Source: Diphasiastrum complanatum (taxonomy: Eukaryota > Streptophyta > Lycopodiopsida > Lycopodiales > Lycopodiaceae). Taken from it: DNA of 64,000 nucleotides. Position numbers and translations under genes: made by a program. Every line of letters begins with the position of its first letter. The first letter of the stretch is position 1. The stretch spans positions 45,207,255-45,271,254 of the forward strand of contig CM055111.1 of NCBI GenBank assembly GCA_029204225.1. The letters run 5' to 3'. Positions 13,401 through 25,400 of the stretch are shown piece by piece. The notes below the pieces were generated by a model. It did no database searches and was not told where the DNA came from. It was given only the letters and a program-made list of their open reading frames with translations.

Positions 13401-16400
13401 TTTGAGGATAGTGGTGTAAATTCACATGTCAAGCTTGGAGACAATTCTTCTTACGACATCAACGGTCGAGGTACAGTGAAAGTACATTTACCTTCAAGGG
13501 ATATAGGAGAAATTAAGAATGTTCTCTATGTTCCAGGTTTAAAGAAGAATTTACTTTCAATTTCTGCTATCACTAAACAGAACATGAAAGTTGAGTTTGA
13601 TGATCAAGAGTGTCTTATCAAAGACAAAAACAAAGGTTACAAAGTTGTGGTCACAGGATCGTTGGAAGGTCGATTTTATAAACTTGATGCATCTACATCG
13701 GATCATCAAGATTGTGTAGCTTCTGATAGCATGGAGAGCAGGATATGGCATGAAAGGTTTGGACATCTGAACTATAAAAGCTTACAGGTTCTAAAAGACA
13801 ATAATATGGTAATAGGATTACCTAATATTGTATCTTCAGGAAAAATTTGTGAAGGATGTGTTATGGGCAAGCATCATCGTATGTAGTTTCCCAAGAATAC
13901 CTACTTCATGGTATTTGTGGATGATTTTTCTAGGAAAGTATGGATATACTTGCTTAAGTATAAGAGTCAAGCTTTTAAGTTCTTTACTCAGTTCAAATCA
14001 CTTGTTGAGAAGCCGACAGGAAAGCAAATCAAGATTCTACATTCAGATAAGGGAGGTGAGTTCATATCTACAAAATTCTAGGAATTCTGCAAAGAACATG
14101 GAATCAAGAGACAATTTGCTTCAACTAATACACCACAGCATAATGGAGTAGCCGAGAGAAAGAACAGGTCTATTGTGGAGAGTGCTCGAAGCATGTTACG
14201 AGGTAAGAACCTCAAGAATCATTTGTGGGGCGAAGCAATTAGTACAACAGTTTACTTACTTGACAGAAGTCCTACAAAAGCTGTTCTAAATCGAACTCCA
14301 GAAGAAGATCTCACAGGTATAAAACCTAAAGTGGATCATCTACAAGTTTTTGGTTGTGTTGCATATGCTCATATTCCTGAAGATAATCGTCAAAAACTTG
14401 ATTCAAAGGCAATAAAGTGTTTATTCTTGGGTTATGATGAGGAAGAGAAGGCATATCGCCTTTATAATATTACCAGTAAGAAGGTGATTATGAGGAGGGA
14501 TGTCGTGTTCGAAGAAAGTGAGTCTTCTAACCTAGAAGATCATGAGGAGGATGTATTTTCTCCTACATCACTCCTCTTATAGATGATGTTCAGGAAGATA
14601 CAGGTCCATGTGATACAACTTCTACACAAGTTGTACCAAGGGTGTGTACACAGGTGGATCTTGGTAAACGTAAGAAAAGGTCAAGAGTATTTGATACTAT
14701 TCTCCTTCCACGTCACCTACAAAGAAGGCATATCACCTTTATAATCTTACCAATAAGAAGGTGATTATGAGGAGGGATGTCATGTTCGAAGAAAGTGAGT
14801 CTTCTAACCTAGAAGATCATGAGGAGGATGTATTTTCTCCTACATCAAAAACTCCTCTTATAGATGATGTTCAGGAAGATACAGGTCCATGTGATACAGC
14901 TTCTACACAAGTTGTACCAAGGGTGTGTACACAGGTGGATCTTGGTAAACGTAAGGAAAGGTCAAGAGTATTTGATACTATTCTCCTTCCACATCACCTA
15001 CAAAGAAGGCATATCGCCTTTATAATCTTACCAGTAAGAAGGTGATTATCGGCACGGATCTCGTGTCCGAAAAAAGTGAGTCTTCTAACCTAGAAGATCA
15101 TGAGGAGGATGTATTTTCTCCTACATCAAAAACTCCTCTTATAGATTATAAGAAGTTACCAAGATGGTATTTTGAGACTATAAAAGATAGTCAAATGTTG
15201 GATGAGGGAGAATCGAGTCAACAAGGAGCTAAGAGATTGACACGTTCAAGTGTCAACTATTGTGAAGATGGTGAAGCAACGCATTATGCGTTTATGGCTT
15301 CAGTGTTGGATTCTGAGGATCCTTTATTTTATGAAGATGCTGCAAAGGAACAAGTTTGGAAGAGTGCTATGGATGAGGAGTATAGTTCTATTATGAAAAA
15401 CGAGACATGGGATCTTGTTGAACTTCCAGCAGGTTGCAAGTCGATTTATAAAACAAAGTTTAAGTCTGATGGTTCTATAGATAAGTATAAAGCCGGTTGA
15501 TCTACTGTGACACAAGTGATCAAGTTGCAGTTATCTTCATTAAAGGACTTGGCCGTGAAAAGTAGTTCAGGACACTTCTAGGTGTTATTGTTAATCAATT
15601 ATCCATTAAGGGAGAGTGTTAGAATTAATGGTTAATTAATTAATTGTAGAGGCCAGCCTGCGTGCTAGAAGGCCTATTTCTATTTTTAGTATAGGTACTT
15701 CTATTTATAGTATAAGTACCAATTTTGCTTGAATAGTATAGAAATCTATTTTAACTAAAAGATAGCATAGATTATTATTGTTAAGATTTCATAATTAGCA
15801 TTCCAATTGCTATAGTAGAAGAATAGCTTTTGCTTTTGAGTGTGGGCAGTCTCTATAAGAGCAAATGGGCGCCCACCTCCTTTGATATCTCAATTTCCAA
15901 TTTATGAAGCATAGCTTCTTGCAATCCATCGTCTTCCTCTTGTGATTGATGTTTTGCGTGAGTACTAATAAGATTAGTCTACTCCGATTTGTGAATTCTA
16001 TCAAGACGTGCGCATGGCTTGGAGTCTCCCACCTTGGAGATATACAAGGGGGGAGGACTCATTTGCCATCCATTCTATCTATACCTAGGAGGAGGTGGAT
16101 GGAGAGCGTATGCACAGCCAAGATGAGTGCTAGCTTGAGGCGGGAGATGGCTGAGAGCCTAGGCAGTGACATGGGACACTGTCTGGGATGGAGGTCGGAT
16201 CTTGCTTGATACGGTCACAGGCCAGGGCACGGAGGGTGGACCCGGATTAGGTCCTATGGCGGGGTGGAACGTGAATCGTTTGTAGTTAACCAACACCTAG
16301 AGGTATGTGGTAAGAGAGAGTCTAACATATGGTATCAGAGCCACTGCATGCCGAAAGCAGGTGTGTTGAGCCGAAGTGATTTCTTGTAAGTTTTGAATCT

Positions 16401-19400
16401 TTTGACGAAATTCAATCAAGGCGAGAAATGCGTTTTTTATACACATTTCGGTTTCCTTCTGGTTGCTCTTTTTTGAGTTTTTTGATGTAAAAAAATAAAA
16501 TAAAATAAAACAGATCTTGGGCCTTTTGGAACGCTGCCATGTGGCACTGTCCAGGCACGGACAGGTGGCAGGCTGCAGCGGGCAGCAGTTCCGCTCAGAT
16601 TTAAAGTAGCATTCAGTAGTTCCGTGGGCCCCCCAGAGTAGAAAGTTGGAAAAAACCAGCGGAACCCCTGCGAAGGCCTTCTGCCTGTGGCAGCCCGTGG
16701 AATAGGGCAGTCCAGCGAAGAGGGTAGGGGGGGGTGGAATCTGGCAGCCAGCTGGCAGGTAAGTTGGCAGGTGGCTTGGATTGGTGATGTGGAGGCTTTG
16801 GTGGCAAGGCAAGCCACTTGGCAGTGTGTAGGCAAGCATGGAGAGGGAAGCATGCCTCTCCTATGCTTAGGTTTCAGAAGAAGAGGTGGAGGTGGAGGTG
16901 GAGGTGGAGGTGGAGGTGGTGGCGCATCCCTCTCTTTGCTTTCTCTTATTCCTAATGGCAGCCATGGGCAATACCATTTGGATTGTGAAGAGCCAGCAAG
17001 ATTAGAGTTGTATCTACCTTCCTTGAGTTGCTTTTGATCTCTTTCAACTCTCTCTTGCTTAACTCACCTCTCTTGCTCTTCAGATATGGATCCTAATCCT
17101 ACCACACAACCTATGTCTCCTACTCATGAGGTTACAGCATCTCCCCTTACTATGGATTCCGAATCTTTGTTGCTTGCAATTAACAATCTACAGCAACAGA
17201 TTGTTGATTTGCAATCGGAACATTCTCAGGAATAGCATGATTTGAAGGAATTGACGCAATTAAGGCAGCTATTGCATCAACCTTTGTTCACCCCTATTTT
17301 TGCTGGGGAAAAGAAGGATAGAACCCCGGAGGCGGTCTTGTCGTGGATCGATCGATGGAATTCGCATTTCTCCATGCACGATTCATATATCAATCTAGCC
17401 GTCATGTGCCTGCAAGATAAAGCCTTTACGTGGTGGCAAGATTTGAGGGGTAAGCCTGAAGTTCCTAAAAATTGCGAAGATTTTTGTAAGGCCCTTAAGC
17501 CGGCCTTCCTCCCCATTTTAGATGATTTTGAATTTTATCATCAATATGCAACGATCCATATGGGGAACCAGCCCCTGGATCAGTATTTACAAGAATTTCA
17601 AGAGGTTTATTCTCATTTTGCAACTAGAATTTCGCTTCGCCAGGATATACGATGATACTCGTATAGTGGCCAAGCCTGAGTCTGGTGTCTTGCCCGACGT
17701 AAAGGGTAAAAAGCCTTTCTTTCCAAAGAAATCGAAAGATAAGGCAAGAGAGGGGTCTTCGGGTTCTGGTAAATCGAAGAAAAGATGTACCTTGGATCAG
17801 GAAACCTTTATGAAAGCCAGAAGCGACAATCTGTGCTTTAATTGCATGGAACCAGGTGATGTCGCGAAGGAATGTCCGAAGAAAAGGAAGGCTAAAGGGG
17901 CATCTTTTAAGACGCCAGGTAACTCTAGCATATCTAGTGTGTTGATCTTTCCTTTGCTGGTAATTTTGTGTGTGAGCATTGTTGTTTCAATATTTGAGAT
18001 CAAGGTATCATCAAATTCGCATAAAGACTGATTTTGTTGAAAAATCCGGATTTAGAACTAGGTATGGCCATTATGAGTTCCTGGTTTTACCATTTGGCTT
18101 GACAAATGCTCCAGCAACTTTCCAGCAGATGATGAACGATCTTCTTCGTCCATATCTGGGAAAGTTTGTCATAGTGTACTTAGATGATATTCTCATCTAT
18201 AGTAAGACTTTGGAGAAGCATGAGGAGCATCTCAGGACTGTCTTAAAGTTACTTAGATAGGAGAAGCTTTTTGCCAGAGAGTCCAAATGTGTTTTCTTCC
18301 ACAAAAGGTTACTTTATCTCGGTCACGTTATTCGGACCATGGGTTGGAAATTGACCCAAATAAAATCCGACAGGTTCGTGAATGGCCAGTCCCTAAAACC
18401 ATCCGTGAGGTTAAGTCCCTTTTGGTTTTTACGGCGTTTTTTCGTAGATTTATCTTGCGTTATGCATAAAAGAACTAGCCAACACAGTAAGTTCAGTCCT
18501 CCTGTTACTTGGACTGAAGAGTTGAATCAGAGTTTTGAGAACCTCAAATACTGTATAACTACAACACCTATTTTACACATAGTGGATCCTAACAAGCCGT
18601 ATGTACTTGAGACGGATGCCAGTGATTATGCTATAGGTGCAGTCCAATATCAGGATGGTAGGCCCGTTGCTTTTGAAAGCAAGAAGTTAGATCCTGCTCA
18701 AAGGCAGTATTCCACCTACGACAAGGAGCTTTTTGCAATAATTCATGCCCTGAAAGTGTGGAGACATTATTTGTATGGATCCCAGTTTACCATAGTTACT
18801 GACCATCAAGCGTTAAGTATATTAACGATGCGGTCGACCTTAGGGGTCGTAAGGCCAGATGGTCGGAAATGCTCCAAGAATTTCATTATGACATTGAGTA
18901 CCGGAAGGGTACTTCTAATAGTGTCACGGATGCCTCGGATTGGAGAGGTTAATCAGTTAACTTTTCTGAGATCCAATCTGAGTTATATCTGTCCTTAAGA
19001 TATTTGTGTAAGACTGATAGGTACTTCGGTCGTATTTGGCTAGACGTCCTGGGAGGTTCTTCTAGATCTAGTGATGAGCTTGGAATGCAGGATTCCAAGA
19101 TATCTCCTCAGGATAAAATATTAAGAGACTATTCCATTAGGAATGAGTTACTTTTCCGGAATGGAAAGGTTTGTGTGCCAGAAAATGATGATAAAAGGGC
19201 CCAAATCCTGCATGAATGTCATGACAGCCCGTGTGTAGGGCACCCTGGCTTCCAAAGGATACTTGACTTAATAAAAATGAACTTTTATTGGCCAAACTTC
19301 AAAAGTCAAGTGGAGGCATATGTTCGCAAATGTGGACAATGCCAGGTTAATAAAGTTGAAAGACTTAAGGCAGCTGGTTTACTAATGCCCTTAAAAATTC

Positions 19401-22400
19401 CCGAAAGAAAGTGGGAAAGTATTTCCATGGCTCGGACGGGCTATTTGGGTTATAGTTGACAGGTTAACCAAAATGGCGCAATTCATTCCAACCAAGCAAA
19501 CTGTCAAAGCTTCTGAACTTGCTCAGCTTTTCGTTGGATAGTTGTTCAGGTTGTTTGGTTTGCTGAATGACATTGTTAATGATCGAGATCCTAAGTTCAC
19601 TGGCAAATTCTGGCAGGCCGTCTTTGAGAAATTAGAGACGACATTAAGTCTAGGGTCTTCAAATCATCCTGAATCGGATGGTCAGACAGAAAGGACGAAC
19701 CAATCTATGGAAGACATGCTTCGGGCATATGTTTCCAGAAGACAGTCAGATTAGGAAAGGTACCTTCCAATGATTGAGTTTGCATATAACGGCACAAAGC
19801 ACGCAGCGACGGGTTTTCTCAGATGTATGGTTTCCAGCCTAAGGCTCCCATTTCAGTGGGCCTCAAAAGCCTAAAGGTTAAAGCAGCCGTAGATTTCCTG
19901 CATGATATGCAACAAATGTTGCTTGTTGCCCGCGATAACGAAAAAACGGCTGAAGATAGAGCCTAGTTTTACGCCAATCAAAAGCGAGAACCTAGGGTCT
20001 ATGAGGAGGGGGCTTGGGTATATCTTGAAATCCCAAAAGACTCTAAGGTATTAAAGACTGGAAAGTTATCATCTCACTATGTTGGGCCATTCCGTCCATC
20101 GGAATGCCTATCCGCTAGAACTTCCTCAAGGTGTTAAGGTTCATCCAGTTTTTCACATTAATCGTTTAAAGGAACGACTTGGTGGAAAGGATGACTTGAT
20201 ACTTCATGAGGACTTAGTTCAGCTTGAGGACCTGACATCCTTTGTACTTACGAAACCACAGGCCATTGCTGATGTACGTCAACATGGGCTCAGAAACCAG
20301 CAGGTAACTGAGTACTTGGTTCGTTGAAAAGGAAGCTCCGAAGACGACGATACTTGGGAAAAGGAACGTGACCTTAAACTAAGGTTCCCAAATTTTCTTC
20401 CTTAGATAAGGAATTTTTTAAGGAGAAGAGAATGTTAGGGACCCAACTCCCTTGCATCCCAAACCCAAACTTGAGACTGGACGATGACTGGGCCTGTTGA
20501 CTTAACCGGTGACTCGTGAACCTGCATAGTTGCCACGTGTCATGATCTAGGACGTGCGCATGGGTTGGAGTCTCCCACCTTGGAGATATACAAGAGGGGG
20601 AGGACTCATTTGCCATCCATTCTATCTACCTAGGAGGAGGTGGATGGAGAGCATGTGCACGGCCAAGATGAGTGCTAGCTTGAGGCGGGAGATGGCTGAG
20701 AGCCTATTGAAGCGGTTTAAGATGGAAGATTGCAAGCCGGTTGCTACACCAATGGAGACGGGCCTGAAATTGAGTAATCAAGATAATGGTGAACCATTTG
20801 ATACTACCTTGTATTGTCAAGCGGTTGGATGTCTCATTTACCTATGAAACTCAAGACCGGACATTTCTTTTTGTGTTTCCCTCATGAGTCAATTTATGCA
20901 TGCTCCTTTGACATCACATTGGAAAGCTTTGAAAAGAATCTTTCGATATCTTCAAGGAACTACGACACTTGGACTCTTTTATCCTTCTTGTGATGATGCA
21001 TGCCTGGATGGTTTTAGTGACTCGGATTGGGATGGAGATCAAGACACACGACGCTCTACTAGCGGGTATTGTGTTTTCTTTGGAAATTCTGCAATTTCTT
21101 GGTTAAGTAAAAAGCAGCTCACCATTGCTACGTCTTCATGCGAAGCAGAATATAGAGCTACATTTTCAACCACTACGGGCTGAATTGGGAAGCCCAATGC
21201 ATCTAGTTCTAAGAAGTGAGTCCGATAAAAGTCACGTTCACACCGAAGTGTCCCTGCTAGGTATGTCGAAGATAAGCACAATCCCACGAGTCCCTACCAA
21301 GTTAATTTCATACTAACTTAGCTAACTCTAAGTTTAGTAAGCCTAAGATAATAAATGAACCATGGTTACACAACTCTCGCCCTTTTGGGTCAAAGTAACC
21401 TATGGTAATGTAAGCAATTCCATTTACATTCCAACATACAGGCCTTACCTCCTTTGATTGGGCTAGCATATCATGACTACAAATCATCATACTTTCTCAA
21501 ATGTTACGGGCTAAGCTCTTTGTGCCACATCGTATCATCACTACCGAGTTTGCAGTTCCTCCATTACTGGTTGATGCTCTTTTTGACTCATGTATATTCA
21601 AAGTTGTCGCTTCCTCCTGACATATACTCGTATACGACAATCAGTAGCTTCATAGTCAAGGTTTCCATTTCTCTTGGTACTCAAAGGCAACCTACTTTTT
21701 GGGCTCATTTGGCATCCTCATCTCTAACCTCCCGGTTGGCACTCATGAGGATATCAAACGATCCATCCACTAGGCCTAATTGTGACATTAAGTACCCCAA
21801 CTTGACATATTGGAGGTACCTTATTCTTTCAATGTAACTTATAGAAAGTTGGATGGTCAATAGTCAAGTAGTTGGATAGCCAATAGTCATGAAGTTAGAT
21901 AGTCATCTTGGACTATGTATATGTGTATGTGTGCATCCCATTTGTATGAGACACTTTTGTACGCAATACTGACTATTCTCCTTGGCTGTCCACGAGTTTC
22001 TACAAGAGGGTTTCTAGCCATCTCTCTCTTTCTTTTGAGAATGCTTTGTGTAATTGAATAGTTAAGATCCTGGATCCTTAGGCTTCTATTTCCTACACAG
22101 TATCAGAGCCTTTAGGTGATCACATTGCTTGCAGGAGGGCGCCCAATAGAAAGCTATCTTCTTCCCCTTTTGGTAGCAAAAAATCATCAAGCTGTTGATT
22201 TTTGCAGGAGAAGATTTTGTACATCTTCTTATAGCTTTTTTGTAGGAAATTGCAGGGCACCTTCACCTATTTGAGAGCTAGCAGTAGGGCGCCCATGCTC
22301 AAACCAATTGCATGTGATTTTGACTCAATACATGCTGAAAATTTCAGATTTACTTCTTTGTAGGTGGGCGCCCATCTACAAATGAAGATACATGTGTTTT

Positions 22401-25400
22401 GGACACATTTCTTGCTGAAATTTCCCTGTTGGTGAGCTTGGAGTAGGGCGCTACCATCAGCTCTATATAGACATAGTGTGCACTCTTTTTAGCCACAAAT
22501 TTGGTAGGCTTATACCAAGGTGCCACTATTGCAAGAAGTTTGGGCAGCACATCAAAGAATGTAGGAAGAGGCTTGCAAAGGAAAAAGAGAAAGTTAATGA
22601 TACAAGTACCACAATCATTACTTTGGAACAACAATTTGAAAAGGAGGATAATCTTTTCAATAATTTTTGTCACTAATAATCTCATCTCTCCTCAAGATGA
22701 GACTTTTACCACTTCAAATCTTGCTGGTTTTTCAGCAGAAAACAGCTCATCTTCAGCTTTACAAGTTGTTGTTTTTTCATCTATTGATTGGGTGATTTAT
22801 AGAGGTGCCACACGCCATATGACTTATCACAAAGAAGTCTTCACAAAGCTTGTGAAAGTGCATGATGGAAGCAAAGTTCAAGGTGTTGATAACAACTCTT
22901 ATCCTATCAAAGGTATTGGAGTGATCGCCATTATCTTACCCAATGGTGAGGAGAAATACATTCGCAATGTACTTTATGTTCCAGGTATCAAGAAGAATCT
23001 CGTTTCGGTCTCTACTATTATGAACCAAGGCTTGGTTGTGAAATACAAAGAAGACAAACGTCTTATCAAAGACCCAAAGAGATCTCTCATGATCATTGCT
23101 TCGGGAACATAGTAAAGAGCAAAATCAGCATATTCTATTGATTTAGTAGAGGCACGAGTCTTCCCTTCATAGAAATGATCCACTTTGTTGTCCTGCAAAG
23201 TCTGCAACAACCATTTAGGGACTTGTTTAGGCTGTCCAACAGTCTTACCTTTGTCAACACTTTGCTGTCCAAAGTGTTCCGAACTTGGACCTTGTTGTCC
23301 AATGTTTTTCGAACTTGGACCTTGTTGTCCAATTTCTTCAACAAGCTACTCTTCACCATACATAGGTTCTTCTTGATGAACTATGGGCTACAAAATTGAA
23401 GATGTAGTGGGCTGTCCACTAGAAGTAGATGGTAGTCCCTCCTCTTCATGATTAGATGGCAAAACCAAATCTGAAAATATTTCAACATATGCATCATGGG
23501 GGAAGTCCCCTTTCATGACATGAGTGGGCACAACATCATAGGAGGTCTTTTCATCAAAATGAACATCACGACTCACTGTGATTTTATTAGTATCCATATT
23601 GAACAACCTATAGTCCTTGCTTTTAGTACTATAGCCAACAAATATGCATTTAACTCCTTTATCATCAAGCTTGGTTCTTAGCTTATCGGGAATGAAAGCA
23701 TAAGCCGTGCAACCAAAGATGCGAAAGTGAGAAACAGTAGGCTTTCATGAGGAGTTCATACCTTCAAGGCCTTAGTAGGACACCGATTACTAATGTATGT
23801 CGCCTTTATAACCGCTTCAGCCCAAAACTTGTGAGGTAGGCCCTTTGCCTTGAGCATGCTATCTCTATGATAGTGCGATTCTTTCTTTCGGCAACACCAT
23901 TTTGTTGAGGTGTGTAAGGAGTTGTCATTTGATGATGGATACCTTTGCTTTGAAGATAAGTACCGAACGTATTCTTTATATATTCCCCTCCTTGTTCGGT
24001 ACGTGAGATCTTCAAAGAGTGCCCAAACTGATTTCTATCACTGCTAGAAAATCCTTAAAGCGTTTCCCATGCACGATTCGCCTGACAGCGCAAAGATCGC
24101 TATTGTCCTTATGTTTTTATGCGGTAAGGAGTATACATGGTGGCAAGATCTGAAGGATAGGGCTGATACCCCTACCACTTGGAACGTTCCAGGAAGTCTT
24201 AAAAACGGCTTTCCTACTGCTCCTGGATGACTTTGAGAAATACACCACCAACAATCCAGTTTGCAAGTTTACAAACAACATATTTTTGTTTGTCCTTCCA
24301 ATGGACGAAAAGCATACGGAACAGCATTATGTATGTATTCATTTTGTATGCTACCAAATTATGACCTAAAGCCAATGGTAGAATCGTAGCCATGTAGCAT
24401 TACAGAATGTCATCCATGTGTACTAAAAAGATCAAAAGATTCATTCACATTTTTATTTTTACATTTGCAAAGAAGTTTATAACTTTTTTCAAAAGAACGT
24501 GATATGTTCTGTATGTACGGAATTCAATGTACACTACAAACATGTACTAAACAGAAATTTATGGGACTATGTAAAGGTAGACTATAAGAAAAAGAGCTCT
24601 ATAACTGAAAATATAGAAGAAAATGTCATGTGCAACAAAAACTTGAGTTTGAGATAAAAGTCATCCTTAAGAATACTGTTAAAGTCTGCACTAACATGTA
24701 CTGAGTCCCATTGGCAAGCTTGGGCTGCATAAGTGCTGTCAGAACTCCCGATGAATTTCTGGCCTGAAACACACAAAACAAGAAACTTCAGGCATCTAAC
24801 TCCTAAAGGCTTTAGCCTTGATACTTAATTAGATGTGTCATGAATGATGAAAGATTACAATTAAACATTGACTATCATCATAATTTACTATTGAAAAAAG
24901 AATGATTGATACAAAAATTATTATGAAGCATCGCTTATTATTGATAAGTGGTTTATCACTAATAAAAATAGCATTGTTATTCATTATTGATCATTGATAA
25001 TGTTTCATAAAAGATGGGGGTCATGGGTTCACGAGCATCTCCAGCGAATCTGAACCATCTTTGCCGAAAATTGGGTTTAGCAATTCATCCTCCTTCAGTG
25101 CAGGAGCATCCGCATCATCCTGAATCTGGGTAATGCTACAAAAGGTCAAGGACTTGATACTAAAAATTTATTACGATTAAAATTTACCACTGATATAATT
25201 CTCACCAATGCAGCTTGAGCTTTCAGATCGTCGACATCAAAATTCCAGTAACCGACATCTCGCATGTATTGATTCTGAATACAAAAAATAAGCAATTAGA
25301 TGAACTGAAGCTCATAAGTAAAGCTCAGCAAGAAGTAGCTTAAGTATGGAAGTAAAATAATCCAAGAAATATTTTGAGGCAGAATTTTTTCAAGGCATTT

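Larger units (their letters stand above)
13340..16003 (+). mobile_element. Copia-3, 5'-truncated Ty1/copia element with 3' LTR
   Basis: The element starts in mid-protease ([16 protein letters not shown]) directly joined to Copia-1 integrase. It continues through GAG-preintegrase ([14 protein letters not shown]), integrase (about 13890-14560, with stops), a linker region triplicated in tandem, the RT N-terminus ([12 protein letters not shown]) and then jumps at about 15500 to the extreme C-terminus of RNase H ([19 protein letters not shown]). A polypurine tract ATTAAGGGAGAG precedes a 387-bp LTR at 15617-16003. The RT and RNase H cores are deleted. The protein is related to Copia-2 but distinct. 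Confidence 0.85.
16343..20432 (+). mobile_element. Gypsy-1, Ty3/gypsy chromovirus body, decayed
   Basis: After a leader with a (GGTGGA)n run (16882-16920), gag starts at ATG 17086 (retrotransposon gag [13 protein letters not shown]), followed by a zinc knuckle with G-D instead of G-H ([14 protein letters not shown]). A deletion near 17940-18000 removes protease and the RT N-terminus. RT resumes ([22 protein letters not shown] active site at about 18178-18190), then RNase H ([13 protein letters not shown]), integrase (HHCC-type finger, about 19200-19350) and a chromodomain (about 20300-20390) whose first conserved Trp is a stop. Many stops and frameshifts. Same family as Gypsy-3 at 36.6-41.4 kb. 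Confidence 0.88.

Noticed and set aside
16297-16839. 180-codon minus-strand ORF in the Gypsy-1 leader
   Set aside because: Antisense to the leader, no domain, Pro/Ser-rich by composition.
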